DNA of 64,000 nucleotides, from contig JACRPN010000008.1 of NCBI GenBank assembly GCA_016223145.1, forward strand, positions 236,103-300,102. The letters run 5' to 3'. Positions 42,600 to 50,722 of the stretch are shown here, one piece after another. Source of the DNA: Armatimonadota bacterium (GTDB lineage Bacteria; Armatimonadota; Fimbriimonadia; Fimbriimonadales; Fimbriimonadaceae). The position numbers and the translations under genes were made by a program. Under the pieces are notes generated by a model. It had not been told where the DNA came from. It worked only from the letters and a program-made list of their open reading frames with translations, and did no database searches. Position 1 is the stretch's first letter. Each line of letters starts with the position of its first letter.

Positions 42600-43460
42600 G
42601 TGCGGATCCATCTCCTTCTTAACAAGCACCGACGCGATGCCGTTGATGCTGCCCGGTCAACCATCGAGATGCTAATGGCTCGCGGGGTGGAGGTGTCGGT
42701 CGAATGCGACGCAAAAAGCCTCTTTGGCACCTCCAGTTTTGAGCCGGAGGATACGGGTCTGGCAGACATCGTCATCTGCTTCGGGGGCGATGGCACGGTG
42801 ATGCGCGCAGCCCACTTGTGCTCCGAAACCCGCACTCCGATCCTCGGCGTGTATTTCGGGCGCTTTGGGTTTGTCACCCAGTGCAAGGGCGAAGAGCTTG
42901 GGGCCTGCCTCAGCCAGATTCTCGATGGCAACCTGCGAACGGAGGAGCGGATGATGCTCAGGGCGAGCCTCGTGCGCGAGGGGGTCACCATGGCGGAGAT
43001 CCATGCGCTGAACGACGTCGTTCTGCAGCGCGCAGCGCCGGCACGCATGATGACGTTTCGCGTGACCATCGACGGCGAGCGCGTCACCAGCTATCCGGCA
43101 GACGGCGTTTTGGTCGCGACCGCCACAGGCTCGACCGCCTACAATCTCTCTGCCGGGGGACCGATCATGGACCCCAAGGTAAGGGCGATGATCCTCACAG
43201 CGATCAGCCCCCACACCCTGAGCGCGAGGCCCCTCGTGCTAAAGTACGACTCTGTGATTCGCCTCGAACTCCAGACTGAAGGTGACGCCGTGCTGAACGT
43301 GGACGGCCAAACGAGGCTGCACCTGCTCTCAGACGACGTGGTGACGGTGCAGATGTCCGAGCGTGTGACCCAACTCGTCACCGTCGACCCTGCAGATTTC
43401 TTGGCGAAGCTCCGCGAGCGGCTGCTCTGGGCGCGCGTCGCCGAGCGGGGCCTCGAATGA
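42600..43460 (+). CDS. nadK: NAD kinase
   Basis: A 286-residue NAD kinase that phosphorylates NAD to NADP. The key GGDGT is at about residues 62-66 (VICFGGDGTVMRAA), the GFLxE-like stretch is GVYFGRFGFVTQCKGEEL, and the donor-binding block is LNDVVLQRAAPARMMTFRVT, then SYPADGVLVATATGSTAYNL and SAGGPIMDP. The GTG start at 42600 follows the TPR stop by 5 bp. The C-terminus extends to a coupling ATGA overlap with the next gene. Metabolic housekeeping; the operon partners give no extra hint. Confidence 0.95.
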   Translation: MRIHLLLNKHRRDAVDAARSTIEMLMARGVEVSVECDAKSLFGTSSFEPEDTGLADIVICFGGDGTVMRAAHLCSETRTPILGVYFGRFGFVTQCKGEELGACLSQILDGNLRTEERMMLRASLVREGVTMAEIHALNDVVLQRAAPARMMTFRVTIDGERVTSYPADGVLVATATGSTAYNLSAGGPIMDPKVRAMILTAISPHTLSARPLVLKYDSVIRLELQTEGDAVLNVDGQTRLHLLSDDVVTVQMSERVTQLVTVDPADFLAKLRERLLWARVAERGLE

Positions 43461-44395
43461 GCGAGGTCATCCTGCGTGTCGAGGAGGCTGCGGTCCATTT
43501 TCCAACCCAGGGCGGCGTCGTGCGGGCACTCGACGGGGTTAGTCTGGAAGTGCGCAAGGGCGAGACGTTCGCGCTTGTGGGCGAATCCGGATGCGGCAAG
43601 ACCACATTGGCACGGGCAGTGATCGGGCTGCAGCCCCTTCAGGGGGGCCGGATCGACCTCTTGGGAAGGGAGGTCAAGGGCGCCTCACGCGATTTGCCCA
43701 ATCGAGTCGGGATGGTGTGGCAAGACCCATTCGCGAGTTTGGACCCTCGGTGGCCGGTGGAGCGCTCGGTTCTGGAGCCGGGACACTTGTGCGGGAAGGA
43801 GGTGGACCTCGATCCGCTCTTTACGGAAGTCGGCCTCGACCCGACGTTCAGGCCTCGCTTTCCGCATCAGTTGAGCGGCGGCCAGCGTCAGCGGGTTGCG
43901 ATCGCCCGTGCGCTTGCGCTCAAGCCTCCGCTCGTGATCTGCGATGAGCCCACAGCGGCGCTCGACCTAAGCCTGCGGGCGCAGATATTGAACCTCCTGC
44001 GCGACGTTCAGGCCGACATGGGCTGTGCGTTTCTGTACATCTCCCACGATCTGACGACGGTGCGGTTCCTGGCCGATCGGATCGCGGTGATGTACCTTGG
44101 GCGGATTGTTGAATCCGGTCCGACAGAGCAGGTCTTTAGGGATCCCAGGCACCCCTATACCCGGGCGCTGCTCGATTCGGCGCCGACGCTTGAGACCCTC
44201 GGCCGACTGCCTGTAGGAGTGGTCGGCGAGCTGCCAGACCCGAGAACCAAGTTCCTGGGATGTAGGTTCGCGCCCCGCTGCCCAAACGCCGGAGAGGACT
44301 GCAAGCAGGCTGATCCGGGCCCGACCCAAGTTGGCGAACGGCTCTTCCACTGCTTCCATCCGGTCGGGGTGGAAGCGGCGTCTGGGGCGAGATAG
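43457..44395 (+). CDS. peptide ABC transporter ATPase (OppF/DppF-like)
   Basis: A 312-residue ATP-binding protein: Walker A GESGCGKTTL, signature LSGGQRQRVAIARAL, Walker B LVICDEPTAALDLS and H-loop LYISHDLTTVR. The C-terminal oligopeptide-transport domain is present (CRFAPRCPNAGEDC, with the Cys cluster). It should power import of di- or oligopeptides or nickel. The ATPase partner, permeases and binding protein are not adjacent, so it may act with a system elsewhere. Start ATG overlaps nadK's stop by 4 bp. Confidence 0.85.
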   Translation: MSEVILRVEEAAVHFPTQGGVVRALDGVSLEVRKGETFALVGESGCGKTTLARAVIGLQPLQGGRIDLLGREVKGASRDLPNRVGMVWQDPFASLDPRWPVERSVLEPGHLCGKEVDLDPLFTEVGLDPTFRPRFPHQLSGGQRQRVAIARALALKPPLVICDEPTAALDLSLRAQILNLLRDVQADMGCAFLYISHDLTTVRFLADRIAVMYLGRIVESGPTEQVFRDPRHPYTRALLDSAPTLETLGRLPVGVVGELPDPRTKFLGCRFAPRCPNAGEDCKQADPGPTQVGERLFHCFHPVGVEAASGAR

Positions 44396-44579
44396 GAACA
44401 CAGGGATAAAGGGACAAAGGGACAGAGGAGCGCTGCGCCCTTCTCCTGGTCCCGACTTCATCGGAGTCTCCGATTCGTTATCGTTCACCGACGCCTTCGG
44501 CAAGCTCGCGGCAGGCCTCGCCCCAGCGCGAGGGGCGGATCGAACCCCATCCGTTCGTCTTCGGATAGAATCTCGGCCT

Positions 44580-45059
44580 ATGATCCCCGCCGACCTGATG
44601 CCCACCTTTGCCAAGAACTACCTCCTCTGCGGCCTTCCTGATCGGGTCATCCCCGAGCTTGCTGAAATGGCAGAGCTTGGGGCCTGCGAATCCGGTGCCA
44701 GTTTGGTTGAGAAGGGCCAAAAGGGAAGCGACCTCTACGTCATCCTATCCGGGCGGCTTCAGGTTCTCTCGCCGCAGGGCGACAAGCTGGCCGACGTGGA
44801 GCCAGGGAGCATGGTGGGCGAAGTGGCCCTGGTGGACGATCAGCCCAGGTCCGCGGACGTAGTCGCGATCGGGCTAACGAAGTTCGCGCGTCTGCCTGCC
44901 GCAGAGCTGAGGCGCTACATGGCGCAGAACCGCGAGGTGGGCTTTGTGATGCTCGCCAATCTGGCGCGGGTGCTCAGCATGCGGCTGCGCAACGCCTCGA
45001 TCGTCCTGGAAGACCTTAAGGAAAAGGCCTCGCAGGACCCCTGGCGCTACGCTCTCTGA
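44580..45059 (+). CDS. cyclic-nucleotide-binding domain protein (single domain)
   Basis: A 159-residue soluble protein that contains only a cNMP-binding fold. Expected pieces: LLCGLPDRVIPELAEMAELG, then LVEKGQKGSDLYVILSGRLQ, the phosphate-binding cassette at EPGSMVGEVALVDDQPRSAD (G-E...R-x-A), and the C-helix. There is no HTH after it, so it is not a transcription factor by itself. It could regulate a partner or bind a lipid or cNMP. I chose ATG 44580; the region before (44396-44579) is gene-free and holds AGGGACAAAGGGACA repeats. Confidence 0.8.
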   Translation: MIPADLMPTFAKNYLLCGLPDRVIPELAEMAELGACESGASLVEKGQKGSDLYVILSGRLQVLSPQGDKLADVEPGSMVGEVALVDDQPRSADVVAIGLTKFARLPAAELRRYMAQNREVGFVMLANLARVLSMRLRNASIVLEDLKEKASQDPWRYAL

Positions 45060-45063
45060 GGCT

Positions 45064-45429
45064 CTATATGGCGACGGCTTGCCCGGCAGTAGCGACAGCT
45101 GCGGTGGCGGCGCTGGGGGTGGGCAGGAGCATTCGCAGCAACCTCTCGACCTCTGCGTCTGGGCAGGTTGCCATCGGCGAACCGTCCAGGAGCGCGTAGA
45201 AAGCGAGGGTCGCGCGTCTGCGGCCTGAGATCGCCGCAGCCGCCGGAGAGGTCTTGATCAAGTCCTCTTCGATGCCGTGAAGCAGCTCGAAAAACGCGCG
45301 CCGCCTCAGCTCGACGGGGGTCGCCTGCGCAAAGAGCGCCTTGTGTGCCTTGGGGAGCCTTCTCTTTGCCTCCGAGGCGAATGGTTCCAAGTTTAAGAAC
45401 ACCAAGCTAGATGCTGTCGTTACCGACAT
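45064..45429 (-). CDS. small hypothetical protein
   Basis: 121 residues, not recognised. The N-terminal half is basic-hydrophobic and helical (LNLEPFASEAKRRLPKAHKA), with ALFAQATPVELRRRAFFELL, and the C-terminus is Ala-rich (SAATAAVATAGQAVAI) and may be disordered. No signal peptide or motif was seen. It converges with the cNMP-binding gene (4 bp apart). Codon use looks like its neighbours; an RBS is not obvious, so confidence is moderate. Confidence 0.45.
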   Translation of the reverse strand: MSVTTASSLVFLNLEPFASEAKRRLPKAHKALFAQATPVELRRRAFFELLHGIEEDLIKTSPAAAAISGRRRATLAFYALLDGSPMATCPDAEVERLLRMLLPTPSAATAAVATAGQAVAI

Positions 45430-45472
45430 GGGGCTATCTTACGGCTTTGGCGGAGAACAGGCGAACAGAATA

Positions 45473-45492
45473 TCTTGGGGTTTTCCCCAAGA
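45473..45492. repeat. short perfect hairpin
   Basis: TCTTGGGG-TTTT-CCCCAAGA, an 8-bp perfect stem with a TTTT loop, in the 262-bp gap between the two small hypothetical genes. No gene ends directly at it; it could be a terminator for a short upstream transcript or a transposed palindrome. Nothing else was recognised in this gap. Confidence 0.4.
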
Positions 45493-45691
45493 AACCCACC
45501 GATTTATCCACGACCTCCTGTCGGGAAGTTGCCAGTGCCGATTTCCTCCTTGAATTCTCCAGACGCATAACACGTTGGGTACGAACCCCATTTTTGCAGA
45601 ATTGCTCCGTGCAATGCCGATATTTCAGGAGTTTCTGGGAACAACCTAGCGTCCAGGGCGTGCTAATGAATAGGGGTCGACAGTCGAAACG

Positions 45692-46078
45692 ATGGAGATC
45701 ATCCTCTGGATTCTGGTGTTTGCGTGGGGCACGGCCTTCGTGATGGGCTACACCTTCGTTCTGTATCGGTTTGGGAGACGCCTCTGCGATAGGACCCCTC
45801 AACGCTGGCCGCAATGGCTGGTGATGGCGGCGATTGGGTTGTTTTCGTTGGCGGTTGGGCTGCTGGGCTGGTTTGCGCCTGGGGGCCCGTTCGCGCAGAT
45901 CGCGACGGGCATTTGCCTTACCGTGTTGCATTGCCAATCGATCTGCGTGGGGTTCTACGCGGGTCGGGAGGTGCGCCACCAGGAAGACTCAAGACGCTGG
46001 TTCAAGAACACCGACGATTGGCTCGCCGAATGGGAGTGCCGGGAGGAGAGGAATCCTGGCGAATCGGGCACGGTGTAG
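45692..46078 (+). CDS. small membrane protein
   Basis: A 128-residue inner-membrane protein. Two helices are clear: ILWILVFAWGTAFVMGYTFV at the start and LVMAAIGLFSLAVGLLGWFA; a third may lie at IATGICLTVLHCQSICV. The hydrophilic end (VRHQEDSRRWFKNTDDWLAE) is probably cytoplasmic. There is no known family. It stands alone between gene-free stretches. Confidence 0.55.
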   Translation: MEIILWILVFAWGTAFVMGYTFVLYRFGRRLCDRTPQRWPQWLVMAAIGLFSLAVGLLGWFAPGGPFAQIATGICLTVLHCQSICVGFYAGREVRHQEDSRRWFKNTDDWLAEWECREERNPGESGTV

Positions 46079-46214
46079 CGGTGCCGAGGGGCCCGTTACG
46101 GCGGCGAATGTCAGCATGATGGGCGCGGTCTGGCCCGTGTTGCCCCCTTGATGTCTTGGCGGATGGCGGCCCCCTGTCGGTACCGAGTGCCCCATCTATG
46201 GAATAGAACCCTGG

Positions 46215-46430
46215 ATGGGCTTCAATTCTGTTGGCTCAAGTGGTCTGGCGCTGATAAACCAGGCACAGGCCCGCATGGCGGAGGCCGCCGAAGCGCTTTC
46301 TTCTGGCGACGGAGACTTCGTGCAGGGAGTGGCCGATCTCTCCCGGGCAAAGCTGGAGATGCAGCTTGGAGTCAAGCTGGCCCGCGCGGCCGACGATGCC
46401 CTCGGGACGCTGCTGGACATCCTGGCGTAG
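46215..46430 (+). CDS. small helical protein resembling a flagellar D0 segment
   Basis: A 71-residue protein, ATG 46215. SSGLALINQAQARMAEAAEA is an N-terminal helix, and the end LARAADDALGTLLDILA resembles the closing D0 helix of hook/rod proteins such as FlgE's VVTTVDEMLQDLLNMKR. It has no globular middle, so it is a minimal version or a small flagellar-associated helical protein. The gene lies 13 kb from the hook operon. The relation is inferred from residue pattern alone. Confidence 0.5.
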   Translation: MGFNSVGSSGLALINQAQARMAEAAEALSSGDGDFVQGVADLSRAKLEMQLGVKLARAADDALGTLLDILA

Positions 46431-46820
46431 GAAACCTGTTAGGGACAAAGGGATAGGGGGACGGCCGGCCCGTATCCGCAGAGCCTGCAACGAATTGGGA
46501 TTCTGGACAGGCGAATTCTTGAACTCCTCGCTCTAGGGATTCCTCTCAAAGACGCAAAAGTGCAAAGGTCCGCAAAATGCCGGCGCTCCCCCAGGGACCG
46601 TAGCCGCCGGTTCCGTGCCGGCGCTCTGACGTTATCTTGGCCTACCGGCCTTCTCGCTCCCCCAGGAATCGTAGCCGCCGGTTCCGCGCCGGCGCTCTGA
46701 CGTTATCTTGGCCTACCGGCCTTCTCGCAAAGGCGCGGAGGCTGGACCAGACGCCCTCACCCGGTTCGCTTCGCCCACCGACTTCTCCCCGTCGGGATCG
46801 GTGATTCCAATCGCCAGGCC
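46431..46820. other. gene-free stretch with direct repeats
   Basis: 390 bp between the D0-like gene and the S9 peptidase stop. It begins with AGGGACAAAGGGATAGGG words, contains the 71-bp direct repeat pair described next, and has no credible gene. Confidence 0.6.
46585..46726. repeat. two direct 71-bp repeats
   Basis: Copy one (46585-46655) and copy two (46656-46726) both start GCTCCCCCAGG and contain CGTAGCCGCCGGTTCC, GACGTTATCTTGGCC and TACCGGCC. They differ at only a few positions, mostly in the first 20 bp. The internal GGCC-rich segments make weak palindromes (CCGG, GGCCTACCGGCC). No gene is associated. Confidence 0.75.
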
Positions 46821-49763
46821 CTATCCCCCGGCTTTCTTTTCCCCAGCCGGAGGCATCTCCAGGCCGAAGGTCTTGCCTTTCTTGACCGCCGGAACACCCT
46901 CCGCCATCCAGACTGGCGCGGGGGCGCCCTTCAGGTAGTGGTCGAAGAACTGCTGCAGCCGCACGGAAAGGTCCTTCTGGTTCTTGCGCATCGTCAGGTT
47001 GTGGTCCTCGTTGTTGTAGACCAGCATCCAGACCGGTTTACTGAGCCTTCGCAAAGCCGTGAAGAACTCGATGCCCTGGTACCACGGTACGGCGCCGTCC
47101 TTGTCGTTGTTCATGAGCAGGAGCGGCGTCGTGACCTTGTCGACCCAGAAGATGGGCGAATTTTCCATGTAGCGTAGAGGCTTCTCCCAGGGCGTGCCGC
47201 CGATGCGGCTTTGGCCGTGCTCATATTGCATCTGCCTTACCAGACCTGATCCCCACCGAATGCCGCCGTAGGCGCTGAACATGTTGCTCACCGCCGCGCC
47301 GGCGCCGGCTGCCGCAAACAGGTTGGTGCGGGTCACCAGATACGCGATTTGATAGCCACCCCAGCTCTGCCCCTGCACGCCGATGCGTTTGGGGTCCACG
47401 TAGGTTCGGTCGAGCAAGTTGGTCACTCCCGGAAGCACGGCGTTCACGCAGCTCTCGCCGGGATAGCCGATCTTGTAGGGAATGTCGGGGATAAACACGA
47501 GGTAGCCGTTGCTGGCGAACATCGTTGGGTTGATCGTGCTCGCGCTCGGCGAGGGCGAGCGATACCGGAACAGGTTCTGCGAGTCGCGCTCATAGAAGTA
47601 CACGATCATCGGGTACTTCTTGGTGGGATCGAAGTCCTCGGGCTTGATCAAGAGGCCTTGTAGCGGAATGCCGTCGAGCGAGGTCCAGCTCACAAGCTCC
47701 GAGGTCGCCCAGTTGTATTCCTTCTGCTGGGGGTTCGCGTCGCTCATCCTCTTGCCGTTGGCGAAGGTGAGGTCGGAGGTCCAGATGTCGGGGTATTCGC
47801 TGAACGTCTGGCGGCTATAGACCACGTTGTTGGCGTTCTTGGCCTTTCCGCTGAACGTGAACGCGTACTTGCCCCAGAGGAGCTTGACCGGGCGCTCCTC
47901 GACGCCCAGGGAGTCCTTGAGGAACCCGCTGGCCTTGGTGCGCTGGTCGAAGCCATTGAGTAGGAGCTGGGCGTTCGGCGCGAGGAAGTCCTCGTCGGGG
48001 TTGGTGTCGATCACGCGGAGCGTGATCTCCCAGTTGCGGCCGTAGCCGTCGGTGACGCACACCGGCTTTCGCGAACCCGAGGGGTCGCAGAGCCAGATGT
48101 CGTACTGATCGTAGACCAGCACGCCCTCGTCGCCCTTCAGCCAGCCACCCAGACCCTGGGGCCCTGGCAGGTCGGGGTGGTCGTCGTCCACGTCGTGGAC
48201 GGGCTGGGGTACGTCCTTGGTGACGTTCACAACGCGCCCGGAACGCACGTCGCGCGCGAACCAAGCCTTGGCCTCGCCATCGAACCAGACCGCATAGCGC
48301 GAATCGGGTGAGAGCGAGATGCCATTCTTGGCTCCCTTCCGGACTTGGGTCTTCGTGCCGGTGCGGACGTTGACCAAGTACGAGTCCACGACGCCGGGGT
48401 CCCACGAGGCCGACACGCCATACGGGTCGTCGCTGTTCGTGACACCAAGGTCGGAGTCACCCTTCGAGCCGACGGTGACCGAGTCCGACTTTTCGTCTTC
48501 GATCTGTCGGATGGAGCCGTTGTCCAGGAAGATCAGGGCGTCGTACGTCTTGTTTCGATCGGCTGCCATGCGAAGAAGCTGCACGGGCATGAGCGGGGCG
48601 TCGCGCCAGCTCCAGATGTCGAGTTCGGCTTTCTCCTCGTCGGTGGCCGCGGGCTTGTCCTTGGGTTCAGGCTCGGGTTTTGGCGCAACGGGGAAGAACA
48701 GGCGGTTGCCCGATTCGGAGAAGCGCAGAGAACCTCGATTGGGGATCCAAAAGCCCTTCTGGATGGCGGGGTTGCCCTCCTTGACTTTCTGCTCGGCGTC
48801 CTTCATGTGGGGCGCCCAGAGGTACACGGAGTAGGAGGGCTGGTCGGCGGCGTAGTCGTCTCGATCCGAGAGGAATGCCACCTTGCCACCCTTCTTCGAG
48901 AGCGTGACGAGCGTGTAGTGGCCCATGCCCTTCATCGCCGTGACGGAGTCCTTCTTCTGGAGGTTGTGGACCACGACGCCGTCGGTCTCGCCTGTCTTGG
49001 AGGAGATAGTCGTGACCAGGGTGCTGCCGTCTTCGGAGAACTGGTAGTCCACGACGTCGGCGATCTTGGTTTCTTCACCGGTGGCGAGGTTGCGCACGAT
49101 GAGCTCTGAGCCTGCGGGGTGGTCCTTCTTCTTCTCAGGCTTCTTGGGCTTGGCGGGTTCACCCTGCTTGATGGGCTCCGCGGGCTTTGCCGCCTCGGTC
49201 TGCTTTGCAGGTGGAGTTTGGGTTGGTGGCTTGGCTTCGCCGCCGGCTTCGGGTTTCTTTTCGTCCGGCTTGGCGGGAGGGGTGGGGGGCTCTTCGAGCT
49301 GATAGGCGATGAAACCGGCGTCGTCCGTGGCCATCTTCCAGGCCTTCACGCGCTCGAGGGTGGTCTGCTTGCCGGTGGAGAGCTCCAGGATGCCGAGAGC
49401 GTTCTTGGGCTGGTCCTTGGGGGCCTTCTTGTCCTTCTTGGCCTGGTCCACGTCGGCCTTGGCGGGCAGGATCGTGAAGAGCAGGAATCGGCCGTCCTTG
49501 GTGAAGCGTTGGCCGCTGCCTCGGGCGATCTGCTTCTCCGATTCGCCGCCGGTGCTCTTCACATAGAGGACGCCGTCGCCGACCTGCGGGAAAACGCCGA
49601 ACGCCAGCCATTGGCCGTCGCGCGAGAGCGCGGGCAGGCGGACCGACTTCCAGCCGTCATAGACCGAATGGTCGAGGGGCTTTTTGGCCTGCTGCCACCC
49701 CACACTTTGGCCCAGGGCCAACACAAAGACAAACCCGGCGAGAAGCCATCGACTGCGACGCAT
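46821..49763 (-). CDS. secreted S9-family prolyl oligopeptidase-like peptidase
   Basis: A 980-residue exported serine peptidase. I chose ATG 49763 because AGGAGG lies 8 bp upstream; ATG 49769 would sit only 2 bp from it. The signal is MRRSRWLLAGFVFVLALGQS. The N-terminal region is a long beta-propeller-like domain, interrupted by a Pro/Lys-rich linker at about 175-235 (KPDEKKPEAGGEAKPPTQ). The hydrolase domain closes the protein: Ser800 in VQGQSWGGYQ, Asp889 in NNDKDGAVPW, His921 in NNEDHNLTM. It likely cleaves peptides in the periplasm. It is transcribed away from the sigma-factor cluster. Confidence 0.9.
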   Translation of the reverse strand: MRRSRWLLAGFVFVLALGQSVGWQQAKKPLDHSVYDGWKSVRLPALSRDGQWLAFGVFPQVGDGVLYVKSTGGESEKQIARGSGQRFTKDGRFLLFTILPAKADVDQAKKDKKAPKDQPKNALGILELSTGKQTTLERVKAWKMATDDAGFIAYQLEEPPTPPAKPDEKKPEAGGEAKPPTQTPPAKQTEAAKPAEPIKQGEPAKPKKPEKKKDHPAGSELIVRNLATGEETKIADVVDYQFSEDGSTLVTTISSKTGETDGVVVHNLQKKDSVTAMKGMGHYTLVTLSKKGGKVAFLSDRDDYAADQPSYSVYLWAPHMKDAEQKVKEGNPAIQKGFWIPNRGSLRFSESGNRLFFPVAPKPEPEPKDKPAATDEEKAELDIWSWRDAPLMPVQLLRMAADRNKTYDALIFLDNGSIRQIEDEKSDSVTVGSKGDSDLGVTNSDDPYGVSASWDPGVVDSYLVNVRTGTKTQVRKGAKNGISLSPDSRYAVWFDGEAKAWFARDVRSGRVVNVTKDVPQPVHDVDDDHPDLPGPQGLGGWLKGDEGVLVYDQYDIWLCDPSGSRKPVCVTDGYGRNWEITLRVIDTNPDEDFLAPNAQLLLNGFDQRTKASGFLKDSLGVEERPVKLLWGKYAFTFSGKAKNANNVVYSRQTFSEYPDIWTSDLTFANGKRMSDANPQQKEYNWATSELVSWTSLDGIPLQGLLIKPEDFDPTKKYPMIVYFYERDSQNLFRYRSPSPSASTINPTMFASNGYLVFIPDIPYKIGYPGESCVNAVLPGVTNLLDRTYVDPKRIGVQGQSWGGYQIAYLVTRTNLFAAAGAGAAVSNMFSAYGGIRWGSGLVRQMQYEHGQSRIGGTPWEKPLRYMENSPIFWVDKVTTPLLLMNNDKDGAVPWYQGIEFFTALRRLSKPVWMLVYNNEDHNLTMRKNQKDLSVRLQQFFDHYLKGAPAPVWMAEGVPAVKKGKTFGLEMPPAGEKKAGG

Positions 49764-49827
49764 ACCCATACCCTCCTGAGGTGATGGGAACGCTACCCGA
49801 AACGGAGGGGGCGGTGTGAAGGGTTGG

Positions 49828-50448
49828 CTATCCCAAATCCGTGCAGACCCGCATCCCGCAGCCGCAGGACTTTTCGCGGCACTTGCGTGCAGCTTCGACC
49901 CTAGCGCGGAGCTGCTTATGTGCACGGTGGAGCCGCGAGCGGATGGTGCCCACCGGCTTGCCCATGATCGCGGCGATGTCCTTGTAGGGCATCTGCTCGA
50001 TGTCGGCCAGCGTGATCAGGGTGCGCTGCTCCTCGGAGAGCGCGTCCAAGGCTGCCTGAAGCTCCTCGCTGAAAGAGCCACCCAACAAAATCTGTTCGGC
50101 GCTGGGACTTTGGTCCGCCATGTCGAAGAAAACGGTGTCGTCGCTGCCCTCGCGCTGGAGCGGCGCGTCATAGCTCATGGCCTGCACGCGGCGCTTGCGA
50201 GCGCGCAGAAGGTCGAGGAATAGCCGCGTCACGATACGGAAAATCCAGTTCTCGAACGGCTTGTCGCCCTCATAGTCGGGGAAGCTGCGGTAGGCTCGGT
50301 AAAACGCCTCTTGGGTCAGGTCTTCGGCATCCAGCTTGTTGCCGGCGAGCCGAAACGCCAGGTTATAAACCTTGCGATAGGTCTCCTGCATGAGCGCGTT
50401 GAAGCGGCTCTCTTCCCGATAGTCCAATTCCTTTGCGATAGTGGCCAT
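49828..50448 (-). CDS. ECF-type RNA polymerase sigma factor with Cys-rich tail
   Basis: A 206-residue ECF sigma factor. Region 2 is LMQETYRKVYNLAFRLAGNK, then LDAEDLTQEAFYRAYRSFPD and FENWIFRIVTRLFLDLLRAR. Region 4, at ALDALSEEQRTLITLADIEQ then MPYKDIAAIMGKPVGTIRSR, is a helix-turn-helix for -35 binding. The last residues, CREKSCGCGMRVC, carry four Cys; zinc-binding tails of this sort occur with redox-sensing partners. No anti-sigma gene is next to it; the TlpA-like gene is divergent. I choose ATG 50448; GTG 50481 would add 11 residues. Confidence 0.9.
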   Translation of the reverse strand: MATIAKELDYREESRFNALMQETYRKVYNLAFRLAGNKLDAEDLTQEAFYRAYRSFPDYEGDKPFENWIFRIVTRLFLDLLRARKRRVQAMSYDAPLQREGSDDTVFFDMADQSPSAEQILLGGSFSEELQAALDALSEEQRTLITLADIEQMPYKDIAAIMGKPVGTIRSRLHRAHKQLRARVEAARKCREKSCGCGMRVCTDLG

Positions 50449-50722
50449 TGTTTTTGCGGTGCCCGAATCCGGGTCCCTCACACTGTAAGGAACCTGAAAA
50501 GACCGACGAAAGTTCCCTCGATCTGTTCGGTTTGGGTCCCGAGATTATGACGCACCTTCGCCGAATAAGGTTGCATGTGCAACAAAATGGTGAGAAGAAT
50601 GGCAAACTATTGTCCTTATTTGTTGGCGGTTGGTTGCGCATTTCATCCGGGAAGCCTGTGCTCCTACAGACCTTTGGGCTATGAAACGATGAGGAGTCCG
50701 GTACGTCCAGCCATAATCAGCC
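50449..50722. other. divergent regulatory region of the sigma factor and TlpA-like genes
   Basis: 274 bp between two divergent genes. It is notably AT-richer around 50575-50620 (CAACAAAATGG, CAAACTATTG, CCTTATTTGTTGG), as expected for promoters of both, but I see no repeat or operator with clear symmetry. Confidence 0.4.

Noticed and set aside
44396-44579. Gene or regulatory RNA in the gap before the cNMP-binding protein
   Set aside because: It holds AGGGACAAAGGGACA words and no stable structure that I could identify.
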